From: Actinomadura meyerae
GTDB lineage: Bacteria > Actinomycetota > Actinomycetes > Streptosporangiales > Streptosporangiaceae
DNA length: 64,000 bases
NCBI RefSeq assembly: GCF_900188445.1
Contig: NZ_FZOR01000005.1
Coordinates: forward strand, 62,001 to 126,000
Direction of reading: 5' to 3'
Position 1 is the first letter of the stretch. Each line of letters begins with the position of its first letter. Of this stretch, positions 36,970 to 44,996 are shown one piece after another. A program made the position numbers and the translations under genes. A model generated the notes under the pieces. That model worked only from the letters and a program-made list of their open reading frames with translations. It did no database searches and was not told where the DNA came from.

Positions 36970-37318
36970 CACCACCGCCCGACCTGGAACCCGGGCCGGT
37001 GCTCGCTGCCGGGACCCGGCCTTTCGGCACCGCCGTCCGGCGGACTGAGCCGGCGGTGCCCGTCACCTTCCCGCAGCAGATCGGCCGCGGTGTGAACCCG
37101 GTCGGTGCGGGAGCGGACGCATGGTCTGAGGGGGACGAGATGCTCGGCTGGTCGCAGACGGCATCGCCGGCCAAGCACACCGCTGCCCCGGCCGAGGATC
37201 CAGGCGATCGGCGAGGGCGGCGGCCGTAATGCGCCGGCCCGTTGGCCGGGTGAGCGGGCGAGCGGGGGCGTTCAGTCGTGATGATCGTGACGAGGACGGG
37301 TAAGCGCGAGTCGCGTGG
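36970..37318. other. Gene-poor stretch between two SDR genes
   Basis: 349 bases between the converging SDR genes. Minus-strand frames here are Pro/Arg-rich and lack domain features or ribosome sites. No strong hairpin is seen. I find no gene. Confidence 0.4.
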
Positions 37319-37924
37319 TCATCCGTACGCCCGGATGATGCGGCCGGTGTCGTCACCTTCGACGCAGCGCAGGTAGTGGCCGACGAGTTCGTCCATCGGC
37401 ACCGGACGCATGCCGGGGAAGTGTTCGGCGAAGGCGTCGAGGGAGTCGCCGATCAGCGTGGGGCTGACCACGTTGATCCGCATACCCCGCGGCAACTCGA
37501 TCGCGGCCGACAAGCCGAAGCTGTGCAGGGCGCCGTTGATGACGCCGCCGCCAGTGACGTGCGGCCATGCTTGGTCGGCGAAGACGCCGGAGGTCAGGGT
37601 GAAGGAGGCGCCGTCGGCGCAGTGGTGCTGGCCGGTGAGTACCAGATCTGCCTGTCCGAAGAACTTGGCTCGCATGTTCTCAGACAGCGCGTCGGATGTC
37701 AGCGTCGCGAACTCGTCGAGCGCGCCGTGCGCTGCGATGCTCACGACGCTGTCGACCGCCCCGACCTCGCAGTACATGGCCTCGATGGTCGAGTGCGAGG
37801 TCAGGTCGACGTGGACGTCACCGGAGGTGCGTCCGGCCACGACGACGTCGTGGCCGCGCGATCGCAGCGCGGGCACCAAACGTCGTCCGATGGTGCCGGC
37901 GCCGCCGACGACGACGATCCTCAT
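37319..37924 (-). CDS. Short-chain dehydrogenase/reductase (compact paralogue)
   Basis: 201 residues, clearly related to the protein at 36370-36969: VVVGGAGTIGRRLVPAL, VAGRTSGDVHVDLTSHSTIE, FTLTSGVFADQ and RGMRINVVSPTLIGDSLDAF align throughout. The start overlaps the stop of the upstream XRE regulator gene (ATGA at 37921-37924), so the two are translationally coupled. Substrate unknown. Two compact SDRs with different regulators within 1 kb look like a duplicated regulator-target module. Confidence 0.8.
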   Translation of the reverse strand: MRIVVVGGAGTIGRRLVPALRSRGHDVVVAGRTSGDVHVDLTSHSTIEAMYCEVGAVDSVVSIAAHGALDEFATLTSDALSENMRAKFFGQADLVLTGQHHCADGASFTLTSGVFADQAWPHVTGGGVINGALHSFGLSAAIELPRGMRINVVSPTLIGDSLDAFAEHFPGMRPVPMDELVGHYLRCVEGDDTGRIIRAYG

Positions 37925-38811
37925 CGTGCATCCTCCTTCCGGGACAGGGTTCCTGGCGCGAGGCGTCGTTCGAGGCTCTGTGCCAGCAAGGTGAGCGCGT
38001 CGGCGTCAGATGTGCCGGGACGCACGTAGAACAGGCCGATCTGCTGGTCATCGTCGGGCAGGGTGACCGTCTCGTTCGCCAGGGTCACTCGCCCGACGAC
38101 AGGATGGTCGAGTTCTCGTAGGTAGTACGAGCAGGTTCGGACGGGGCGCCGCACCCACATCCGCGCGAACTCCGGGCTGTCGACGGCGAGTTGGCCGACG
38201 AGCTGTTCGAGCTCCGGGTCGGCCGGGTGCCGCGCGACCGCCTGATGCAGGGCCGCGACGGTGACCTGTGCCTTGGCGTGCCAGTCGCAATACAAGGCGC
38301 GGTGGTGCGGGTCGAGGAACAGCATTCGGGCGATGTTCGGCCGCATCCGCGTGTCCGGGGCGTCGAGGTCGACATGGCCGGCCAGCAGAGCGTGTCCGAG
38401 GCGGTTCCACGCGAGGACGTCGGCGCGGTGATCGATCACGATCGCCGGTGTTCCAGGCATGGCGCTGAGCAGTTCACGTACTGAGGGCCTCAGCTTGCTT
38501 CTACGGGCCCGAGGACGGGTCGGTCGTCGTGGAGCAGCAAGGATCCGCAGATGTTCGTGCTCGGCTGGAGAGAGCTGCAACGCCGCTGCCAGCGCGTCGA
38601 TGACGGCGCCAGAAGCGCTACCGCTGATGCCCTGCTCCAGTCGCGTGTAGTAGCCGATACTGACCCCGGCGAGTTCGGCCAGCTCTTCCCTGCGCAGTCC
38701 CGAGACTCGCCGACGCGTAGCGCCGGGCTCGATGCCCGCGGCGTCTGGTGTCAGGCGTTCGCGTCGGCTACGCAGAAAGCCGCCGAGATCGTTCGCTCTT
38801 TGGTTGACCAC
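37921..38811 (-). CDS. XRE-family regulator with MmyB-like ligand-binding domain
   Basis: About 296 residues from GTG 38811; the frame is open to 38853. N-terminal helix-turn-helix (RRVSGLRREELAELAGVSIG, YYTRLEQG), then the MmyB-type PAS-like domain seen in many actinobacterial regulators (TPAIVIDHRADVLAWNRLGH, NIARMLFLDPHHRALYCDW, SPEFARMWVRRPVR). Members regulate a neighbouring oxidoreductase, often a short-chain dehydrogenase, and the sensor domain is thought to bind a fatty-acid-like ligand. The coupled SDR gene is the obvious target. Confidence 0.85.
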   Translation of the reverse strand: MVNQRANDLGGFLRSRRERLTPDAAGIEPGATRRRVSGLRREELAELAGVSIGYYTRLEQGISGSASGAVIDALAAALQLSPAEHEHLRILAAPRRPTRPRARRSKLRPSVRELLSAMPGTPAIVIDHRADVLAWNRLGHALLAGHVDLDAPDTRMRPNIARMLFLDPHHRALYCDWHAKAQVTVAALHQAVARHPADPELEQLVGQLAVDSPEFARMWVRRPVRTCSYYLRELDHPVVGRVTLANETVTLPDDDQQIGLFYVRPGTSDADALTLLAQSLERRLAPGTLSRKEDAR

Positions 38812-38869
38812 CGGCCCATCGTCGCGCCGATGGTCGATGTCTGCCTGCCCCAAACAGGGATACCTTCCC

Positions 38870-39268
38870 CCGCCGGCATCCTGCGCGACCGGATCCGCCG
38901 GACCTGCCGCACCCCTGAACCGGGACCCGCCCTGGATGCACGGCCGTGGAGCGCCGCCGTGCGGTGGGGCGGCGTGGCGAGGATCCGGTCGAAGCAGGCG
39001 CGGCCGCCTCCAACCGGCGAACCGAACGTGCCACCGAAGGCGCGTCGGACTCCAGGGTCCGGACGAGGTCGACCTGCCGCTGCGGTTCGCGATCCCACAG
39101 CTGGATCGTCAGCAGCTCCTGGCCGGGATAGAGGCCGACGTCGCGGAGCAGCCGACCCGCGAACGCCTTGTGCAGCCGCGCGACACGGAAGATCGAATGG
39201 CTGATCGGACCGAGGCCGGCGACCGAGCCCTCCGGCGGCTCGCCCGCCGCACCCGCTGTCTCCGCCAC
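38870..39268 (-). pseudogene. MarR-family regulator, broken by frameshifts
   Basis: From GTG 39268 the frame encodes a good MarR N-terminus: ISHSIFRVARLHKAFAGRLL, DVGLYPGQELLTIQLWDRE, VDLVRTLESDAPSVARSVRR (through about 39002). Downstream the winged-helix continuation is spread over other frames: LLRPDPRHA in one and PHRTAALHG in the next. At least two frameshifts are therefore needed to restore the expected wing. The C-terminal dimerisation helix is not recognisable. It is a decayed gene between the XRE and ArsR modules. Confidence 0.65.
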
Positions 39269-39294
39269 AGTTCCGAGGTTACCGAGCCCGAGCG

Positions 39295-39358
39295 CCGGCC
39301 CGGTCCTCGAAGGCCGGGCCAGTGGCGGCCCGGTCCTCGAAGGTCGGGCCGCCACTGG
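39295..39358. repeat. Direct repeat plus perfect hairpin in the MarR-ArsR intergenic region
   Basis: CCCGGTCCTCGAAGG occurs twice, 30 bases apart (from about 39298 and 39329). The second copy lies in the loop of a perfect 14-bp inverted repeat, CCAGTGGCGGCCCG (39319-39332) with CGGGCCGCCACTGG (39345-39358). It could be a small repeat element or a terminator. No T-run is present. Confidence 0.6.
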
Positions 39359-39433
39359 TCAGGCTCACGCCGGGGAAGCGGCGGTCCGGCGCGGGCGGCG
39401 CGATCGGGACGCCCGGGTTTCTCCGGCTTGACG

Positions 39434-39451
39434 TATGCCCATATCGGCATA
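39434..39451. promoter_or_regulatory. Probable ArsR operator
   Basis: TATGCC-N6-GGCATA, a perfect inverted repeat that ends 11 bases before the ArsR start codon. Its position suggests autoregulation of the ArsR-AHSA1-DHFR-like operon. Confidence 0.5.
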
Positions 39452-39462
39452 TGATTCGGGTC

Positions 39463-39807
39463 ATGGCACGAGCAGCGACGACGTCGGACGTCTTCAACGC
39501 GATCGCCGAGCCGCAGCGCCGGGAGATCCTGGTGCTGCTGCGGTCGGGCGAGCGGCCGGTGACCGAGTTGGCCCGGGAGCTGGGGATGACCCAGCCGGGG
39601 GCGTCCAAGCACCTGCGGGTGCTGCGGGAGGTCGGGCTGGTGCGGGACCGCAGGGCGGGCAAGCAGCGCCTGTACGGCCTTGACGCCCGGGGGCTGCGGC
39701 CGGTCCACGAGTGGGCCGGCGGGTTCGAGCGGTTCTGGAACGAGAGCTTCGACCGGCTGGACGCCTACGTGCAGGACCTGAAGCAGGCAAGGCAGGAGGA
39801 GGAGTAG
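39463..39807 (+). CDS. ArsR-family transcriptional regulator (metal-independent type)
   Basis: 114 residues from ATG 39463; an upstream in-frame ATG lies at 39451 inside the operator. Winged helix: SDVFNAIAEPQRREILVLLR, PVTELARELGMTQPGASKHL, GLVRDRRAGKQRLYGLD. It lacks the Cys metal site of arsenic sensors. This is the subgroup that precedes AHSA1/SRPBCC genes and represses its own operon. Two more genes follow without a gap. Confidence 0.85.
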   Translation: MARAATTSDVFNAIAEPQRREILVLLRSGERPVTELARELGMTQPGASKHLRVLREVGLVRDRRAGKQRLYGLDARGLRPVHEWAGGFERFWNESFDRLDAYVQDLKQARQEEE

Positions 39808-39810
39808 TCG

Positions 39811-40317
39811 ATGAGCGCGATGGGACGAGGGGCGCCGGCGCGGTCCGCGACGGCCGACCGCGAGATCGTGATCTCCCGGGTCATCGACGCCCCGCGGGAG
39901 CTGGTGTTCGAGGCGTTCACCGAGGTGCGGCACCTGTCGCGGTGGTGGGGGCCGGAGGGGTTCACCACGACAACGCGGTCGTTCGAGTTCCGTGTCGGCG
40001 GGGAGTGGGACTTCGTGCTGCACGGGCCGGACGGGACGGACTACCAGGAGTGGATCTCCTGGACCGAGATCATCCCCCCGGAGCGGATCGCGCTGGTGCA
40101 TGGTGAGTCCCGCGGCGACCCGAACGCCTTCGAGTCGGTCCTGACGTTCGCGCCCGACGGGGCGGCGACCCGGATCGAGATGCGCACGGTGTTCCGCACC
40201 AAGGAGCTGCGCGACGAGGCCGTCGAGAAGTACCACGCGATCGAGGGCGGCCGGCAGACCCTGAGCAACCTGGCCGCCTACGTCACCGAGACCATTCGCA
40301 AGGGAGCTGAGGGCTGA
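39811..40317 (+). CDS. SRPBCC/AHSA1-domain protein
   Basis: 168 residues, with GGAGGAG 4 bases before its ATG. START-like fold: REIVISRVIDAPRELVFEAF, LSRWWGPEGFTTTTRSFEF, GGEWDFVLHGPDGTDY. This is a hydrophobic-cavity domain of the AHSA1 family. In this ArsR-linked subgroup the ligand is unknown. It starts 3 bases after the ArsR stop and its stop overlaps the next start by one base. Confidence 0.85.
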   Translation: MSAMGRGAPARSATADREIVISRVIDAPRELVFEAFTEVRHLSRWWGPEGFTTTTRSFEFRVGGEWDFVLHGPDGTDYQEWISWTEIIPPERIALVHGESRGDPNAFESVLTFAPDGAATRIEMRTVFRTKELRDEAVEKYHAIEGGRQTLSNLAAYVTETIRKGAEG

Positions 40318-40937
40318 TGGCCGGCAAGGTGTTCTTCAGCGTGTCGATGTCGCTGGACGGGTTCATCGCGCCCGAGTCCCTCGGGGAGTTGATGGGGCAG
40401 CAGTGGAGGGAACTGCAGGCGTGGATCCTCCCGCAGCGGTTCTTCCGGGAGAACCTGAAGCTGGGCGAGGGCGGCGAGGAGGGCCGCGACAACGACATCG
40501 CGCGGGAGACGTTCGAGCGCACCGGCGCGAGCGTGATGGGCAAGCGCATGTTCGACGCCGGTGAGCGGATGTGGCCGCCGGAGGCGCCGTTCCACACGCC
40601 GGTCTTCGTCGTGACGCATGAGAAGCGCGACCCGTGGGAGCGGCCGGGCGGGACCACGTTCCACTTCGTCAACGACGGCATCGAGTCCGCGCTCGACCAG
40701 GCCCGCGAGGCCGCAGGCGACCGCGACGTCCGCATCGCGGGCGGCGGCGCGACGATCCTGGAGTACGTCAACGCCGGCCTGGTCGACGAGTTCTCGATCG
40801 CCCTCTCCCCCGTGCTGTTCGGCTCCGGAATCCGCCTGTTCGAGGGCGTGGACGCGGGCCGCGTGGCCCTGGAGCCGATCCGCACGGAGCCGACGCAGCG
40901 GGCGACGCACCTGACCTACGCAGTCCGGGAGCGGTAG
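40317..40937 (+). CDS. Dihydrofolate reductase-family (RibD C-terminal-like) protein
   Basis: 206 residues. RibD_C/DHFR-like fold: KVFFSVSMSLDGFIAPES, a catalytic-core strand with GASVMGKRMFDAGERMW, and DVRIAGGGATILEYVNAGLV, the NADPH-binding glycines. It is shared with small reductases of unknown substrate, not true folate enzymes. It is the third gene of the ArsR operon. Its ATG overlaps the TGA of the AHSA1 gene. Confidence 0.85.
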   Translation: MAGKVFFSVSMSLDGFIAPESLGELMGQQWRELQAWILPQRFFRENLKLGEGGEEGRDNDIARETFERTGASVMGKRMFDAGERMWPPEAPFHTPVFVVTHEKRDPWERPGGTTFHFVNDGIESALDQAREAAGDRDVRIAGGGATILEYVNAGLVDEFSIALSPVLFGSGIRLFEGVDAGRVALEPIRTEPTQRATHLTYAVRER

Positions 40938-41037
40938 GCGCACGGCGGACGACAACGGCGAACGAACACCCACGCGGTCGGAACCCGGACGGCTCTCCTG
41001 CCAGGACGACCCGCCCGCGCTGCCGGATGGCCGTGCC

Positions 41038-43218
41038 CTAGTCCGACACCCGTTCGAGCTTCACCTCGGGTAGCAGCCGGGCCAGCGGTGACGGCAGCCA
41101 CCAGGCATGCCGACCCATCAGTTGCATCGCCGCCGGGACGATCAGGCAGCGGATGATGACCGCGTCCACGAAGATCGCCACAGCCATGCCGAAGCCGGCT
41201 TGCTGGAGCATCCGCTCCGGGCTGAGTACGAACGCGGCGAAGATCACGACCATGATCGAGCCCGCCGCCGTGATCACCGCGCCGGTGTGGGCCAGTCCCT
41301 CCCGTACGGCGTGGGAGGGGTCCGTGTCCTCCGAGCGCGTCCACTCCTCGTGCATCCGGGAGATCAGGAAGATCTCGTAGTCCATGGAGAGCCCGAAGAC
41401 GATCGCGAAGATCATCACGGGCAGAAACGCCTCGATCGGGCCGCCCTCGATGCCGAACAGGCCGTCCTGGTACACCAACTTCATCGCGCCGAGCGCGGCG
41501 CCGATGCTGAGCAGGTTCAGTACCGCGGCCTTCAGCGGGATGAGCACCGAGCGGAACACCGCCGCCAGCAACAGGACCGAGAGGCCGACGACGATGGCCA
41601 TGAACAGCGGCATCCGGTCGCCGAGCTTGCCGGAGTAGTCCTCGGCCGCGGCCGTGGGGCCGCCGACCAGGTACCGCCCGCCGTTCGCCGCGGACAGGCG
41701 CGGCAGTACGTCCTCGCGGAGGGTGCCGACGAGCTGGGATGTTTCCTTGTCCTGCGGTGATGAGGCGGGGAAGACCAGTATGGTCGCGGCCTTGCCGTCC
41801 GGTGTGGGGACCGGGGCCGCGGCGGCCTGGACGCCCGGGGTGTCGTTCAGTGCCCTGGCGGCCGCGGCGCCGGCCTGCTCGCCGCCGTCGGTGACCACCA
41901 GCAGGGGGCCGTTGAATCCGGGGCCGAAGCCTTCGGAGAGCAGGTCGTAGGCTTGCCGGCTGGTGCTGGCGGCCGGGTCGCCGCCCGCGTCGGAGAAGCC
42001 GAGCCGGATGCCCAGGGCCGGGACGGCGAGGGCGCCGAGAAGCACCGCCCCCGCCAGCAGGGCGGCCAGCGGGCGCCGCTGCACCGTGGCCGCGAGCCGG
42101 CGCCAGCCGGTGCCGTCGTCGGCCTTGCCCTTGGCCTTGCGCCGCTGGGCCCGCCGGGTGAACTGGCGGGCGAAGCGGCGGCCGAAGATGCCGAGCAGCG
42201 CGGGCAGCAGGGTCAGGGAGGCGAGCATGGTCACCAGCACGGTCAGCGCGACCGACAGCGCCATGCCCTGGATCGAGCCGATGCCGAGGGCGACGAGACC
42301 CAGCAGCGCCAGGATGACGGTGCAGGCGGCGAAGAACACCGAACGGCCCGCGGCGTCCAGCGCGTTCATGGTGGCCCGCTCGGGCTCCCGGCCGCGCACC
42401 AGTTCGGCGCGGTAGCGGGCGAAGATCAGCAGCGCGTAGTCGATGCCGACGCCGAGGCCGACGAGGATCATCACGGGTGGGGTCCATTCGGCGACCGTGA
42501 AGACCTGGGAGGCCAGGATGATGACGCCGACCGTGGACCCGACGGCGAACAGGGCGATGATGATGGGCAGCCCGGCGGCGATGACGGTGCCGAACATCAG
42601 GACCAGGATGATCAGCGCGGCCAGCAGGCCCGCGCCCTCCGCGGCGCCGGTCCCGCCCTCTGCCAGCAGCCGGGCCGCGTCGCCGCCCAGCTCGACTTGG
42701 AGCCCCTCGCGCTCGGCTTGCCGGGCGGTGTCGAGGATGCGCTCTGTGTCGGTCGCGGGCATATCGGCCGAGGGGGTATCGAGCATCACGGTGGCGTAGC
42801 CGATCGTGCCGTCCCGGGAGATGGCGGCCTGGTCGTCGTAGAGGCTGCGGACGCCGTCGACCCTGGGCAGTCCGGCGACGTCGTCGAGCATGTCCCTCAC
42901 GCGCTGCTGGACGCCGGGCTCGCGCAGGCCTCCATCGTGGTGCAGGACGATCTCTACGGTGTCTCCGGCGCGGGCGGCGCCGTGCTCGGCCAGCAGGTCG
43001 GCCGCCTGCTGCGACTCGGTGCCGGGGAGGGAGAAGTCGTTGCGGTAGTCGTCGCCCACGACCGACGCGACGGTCCAGACTCCGCCCATGACCGCCACCC
43101 ACAGGATGAGGGCGAGCCATCTGCGGCGGTGAGCGAAAGCGGCGATGCGGGCGAACGCCCCGCCCGGCGGCGGGGCTGGTTGCGCGGTCTCTGCTTGATC
43201 CGGCTCGGTGAAGGTCAT
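41038..43218 (-). CDS. MMPL/RND-family membrane exporter
   Basis: 726 residues with the two-fold MMPL layout: an N-terminal helix (LALILWVAVMGGVWTVASVV), a first external domain, five to six helices including VGLGVGIDYALLIFARYR, then a second external domain and a repeat bundle with FGLSMDYEIFLISRMHEE. The Asp-Tyr pairs GxxxDYxxxxxxR in both halves are the proton-relay positions. Actinobacterial MMPL proteins export lipids or drugs. The gene is divergent from an ECF41 sigma gene, and a perfect ECF41 promoter lies about 60 bases upstream, so it is the likely target of that sigma factor. GGGGGAAG serves as ribosome site. Confidence 0.88.
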   Translation of the reverse strand: MTFTEPDQAETAQPAPPPGGAFARIAAFAHRRRWLALILWVAVMGGVWTVASVVGDDYRNDFSLPGTESQQAADLLAEHGAARAGDTVEIVLHHDGGLREPGVQQRVRDMLDDVAGLPRVDGVRSLYDDQAAISRDGTIGYATVMLDTPSADMPATDTERILDTARQAEREGLQVELGGDAARLLAEGGTGAAEGAGLLAALIILVLMFGTVIAAGLPIIIALFAVGSTVGVIILASQVFTVAEWTPPVMILVGLGVGIDYALLIFARYRAELVRGREPERATMNALDAAGRSVFFAACTVILALLGLVALGIGSIQGMALSVALTVLVTMLASLTLLPALLGIFGRRFARQFTRRAQRRKAKGKADDGTGWRRLAATVQRRPLAALLAGAVLLGALAVPALGIRLGFSDAGGDPAASTSRQAYDLLSEGFGPGFNGPLLVVTDGGEQAGAAAARALNDTPGVQAAAAPVPTPDGKAATILVFPASSPQDKETSQLVGTLREDVLPRLSAANGGRYLVGGPTAAAEDYSGKLGDRMPLFMAIVVGLSVLLLAAVFRSVLIPLKAAVLNLLSIGAALGAMKLVYQDGLFGIEGGPIEAFLPVMIFAIVFGLSMDYEIFLISRMHEEWTRSEDTDPSHAVREGLAHTGAVITAAGSIMVVIFAAFVLSPERMLQQAGFGMAVAIFVDAVIIRCLIVPAAMQLMGRHAWWLPSPLARLLPEVKLERVSD

Positions 43219-43275
43219 GTTCGCTTCCCCCGGGAAGGTTGCCAGGTGTCACGCGGGTCGGCCGCGTCGCTTGTT

Positions 43276-43302
43276 GACGACGTAGCCCTCTCAGGTGTGA
43301 CA
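43276..43302 (-). promoter_or_regulatory. ECF41-type promoter for the MMPL gene
   Basis: On the minus strand TGTCACA (43302-43296), exactly 16 bases, then CGTC (43279-43276). This is the published ECF41 target consensus TGTCACA-N16-CGTC. It predicts a start near 43268 and a 5' leader of about 50 bases before the MMPL ATG. Confidence 0.82.
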
Positions 43303-43326
43303 GGGACCCCTGCCGGGAGAGGGCCG

Positions 43327-43353
43327 TGTCACACCGGGACCGGCTGCGTCGTC
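43327..43353 (+). promoter_or_regulatory. ECF41-type promoter for the sigma gene itself
   Basis: TGTCACA (43327-43333), exactly 16 bases, then CGTC (43350-43353). The predicted start is within a few bases of the ATG at 43362, implying a leaderless message. With its mirror copy the -35 boxes form the inverted repeat GGTGTGACA / TGTCACACC. Confidence 0.82.
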
Positions 43354-43361
43354 AACAGGGC

Positions 43362-44273
43362 ATGGGAACGGGTAGGCGCAGGGGAGAGCAGGCCGCACCG
43401 AGCACGGAGGAGTGGCTGGCGCGGGCCTTCGAAGCCGACCGGCCGCGGTTGCTGCGGGTGGCGTACACGACGACAGGCTCGCTGGTGGATGCCGAGGACT
43501 GTGTACAGGAGGCATGGCTGCGGCTCCGGGGACTCGACGAGCCGGACGCGATCCGCGACCTCACCGCCTGGCTGACGACCACCGTCAGCAGGCTGGCGCT
43601 CGACGCTCTGAGCAGCGCGCGTGCGCGCAGGGAGCGCTACGTCGGCACGTGGCTGCCGGAGCCGCTGGTCGAGGTTCGCTCCCACGACCCGGCCGACCGG
43701 GTCACGCTGGACGAGTCGGTGAGCATGGCGCTGCTGGTCGTCCTGGAAAGGCTCTCCCCCGCCGAGCGGACCGCGTTCGTGCTGCACGACGTCTTCGGAG
43801 TCCCCTTCCCCGAGATCGCCGAGGTCGTCGGCCGCTCACCGGCGGCGGTGCGCCAGCTCGCCTCGCGAGCACGCCGGCAGGTCGAGAGCGGCCGACCGCG
43901 CACGCCGGTCACGGCGGCCGAACAGCGGGAGCTGATCGACGCGTTCATCTCCGCCTGCGAGGGCGGCGACATGCGGGAGCTCATCGAACTGCTCGACCCG
44001 GACGTCGTGCTGCGCAGCGACGGGGGCGGCAAGGTCGCCACGCTGCCGCGCATCGTGCAAGGGGCCGCACGGGTGGCCTCCGCGCTGCTCCACTACGTCC
44101 ATGGCCCACTGGACGCGCGCCCCGCCGAGGTAAACGGCGCTCCGGGGCTGGTCGTCCGGGGCGCCGACGATGTGCTGACGGTCATCGCGTTCACGATGGA
44201 CGCCGGACGGATCACCGCGATCAACGGCGTGCGCAACCCGGACAAGCTCGCACGAGTCCCGGACCTGGATTGA
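43362..44273 (+). CDS. ECF41 (SigJ-like) RNA polymerase sigma factor with SnoaL-like C-terminal domain
   Basis: 303 residues from ATG 43362. Sigma2 (VAYTTTGSLVDAEDCVQEAW) and sigma4 (LSPAERTAFVLHDVFGVPF) are followed by a SnoaL_2-like domain. All three signature motifs of group ECF41 are present: WLPEPL between sigma2 and sigma4, DGGGK in the C-terminal domain and NPDKL at the end. In ECF41 factors this domain replaces a separate anti-sigma factor, tuning activity from within. Usually the partner gene encodes a carboxymuconolactone decarboxylase, oxidoreductase or epimerase. Here it is an MMPL exporter. Exact ECF41 promoters precede both genes. Confidence 0.92.
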   Translation: MGTGRRRGEQAAPSTEEWLARAFEADRPRLLRVAYTTTGSLVDAEDCVQEAWLRLRGLDEPDAIRDLTAWLTTTVSRLALDALSSARARRERYVGTWLPEPLVEVRSHDPADRVTLDESVSMALLVVLERLSPAERTAFVLHDVFGVPFPEIAEVVGRSPAAVRQLASRARRQVESGRPRTPVTAAEQRELIDAFISACEGGDMRELIELLDPDVVLRSDGGGKVATLPRIVQGAARVASALLHYVHGPLDARPAEVNGAPGLVVRGADDVLTVIAFTMDAGRITAINGVRNPDKLARVPDLD

Positions 44274-44360
44274 GGCCAGAGCTCAGACGGTTCCCGGCAT
44301 CCCGCGAAGCGGGGGCGCTGCCGCTCTTCGCCGTTGCGATGCGGGCCCGCGTGCTTCCGG

Positions 44361-44924
44361 TCAGGTTCGGGTCGGCCCGGTGGTGAGCTTGCGGACGAGG
44401 AGGTCGATCACGGCTCGTTTGTCGGCGTCGCCGCACCGGTGGGTGAGGAGGCCCTCGATGACGAAGGTGCCGATCGCGGTCATGGCGGGGAGATCGGCTT
44501 CGGCGGCGCCCGCGTTGCGCAGGTCGTCGGCGACCAGGGTGTCGGCGAGTTCGTGAAAGTCGGTGTGCCAGGTGCGGACGGCGGGTGAGGCCGGCGCGCG
44601 GGTGTGCACGGTGTTGACGAGGCCGTGCAGCCGTTCGAGCTGGTCGACGGCCCATAGGAGCCGCTCGTTGAGCGGCCGGTCGGCGATGGTCGCGTACTGG
44701 GCGAGGGCTTCGGCGAGCAGGCGGTCCAGGACGGCGATGAGCAGGTCGTCCTTGTCGCGGAAGTACCAGTAGATCGTGTTGACGGTGACGCCGGCGTGCT
44801 TGGCGATCCGGCCCATGGACGCCGACTCGTAGCCCTCGTCGATGAACAGCCGCTGGGCGGCGGCGAGGATCTCCTCGCGTTTCTCTTCGCGGTCCTGGGG
44901 GCGTCGGTTCCGGGGCACCTCCAC
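44361..44924 (-). CDS. TetR-family transcriptional regulator
   Basis: 187 residues. The helix-turn-helix is classic: EEILAAAQRLFIDEGYESAS, MGRIAKHAGVTVNTIYWYF. The ligand domain is helical, with no recognised specificity. It is divergent from a two-gene unit (unknown protein, SDR) and the two palindromes between the starts are probably its operators. It converges with the sigma gene. Confidence 0.85.
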   Translation of the reverse strand: MEVPRNRRPQDREEKREEILAAAQRLFIDEGYESASMGRIAKHAGVTVNTIYWYFRDKDDLLIAVLDRLLAEALAQYATIADRPLNERLLWAVDQLERLHGLVNTVHTRAPASPAVRTWHTDFHELADTLVADDLRNAGAAEADLPAMTAIGTFVIEGLLTHRCGDADKRAVIDLLVRKLTTGPTRT

Positions 44925-44930
44925 ACCCTA

Positions 44931-44981
44931 TCTTGAGCGGCCTTCAAGAAGACGCTAGGTTTCTTGAGGGCCATTCAAGAA
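44931..44981. promoter_or_regulatory. Paired TetR operators
   Basis: Two related inverted repeats: TCTTGA-N7-TCAAGA (44931-44949) and TTCTTGA-N7-TCAAGAA (44961-44981), with centres about 31 bp (three turns) apart. The first is 6 bases upstream of the TetR start; the second precedes the divergent gene, so one tetramer could shut both promoters. Confidence 0.7.
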
Positions 44982-44996
44982 GTGAGGTGGGACCCC

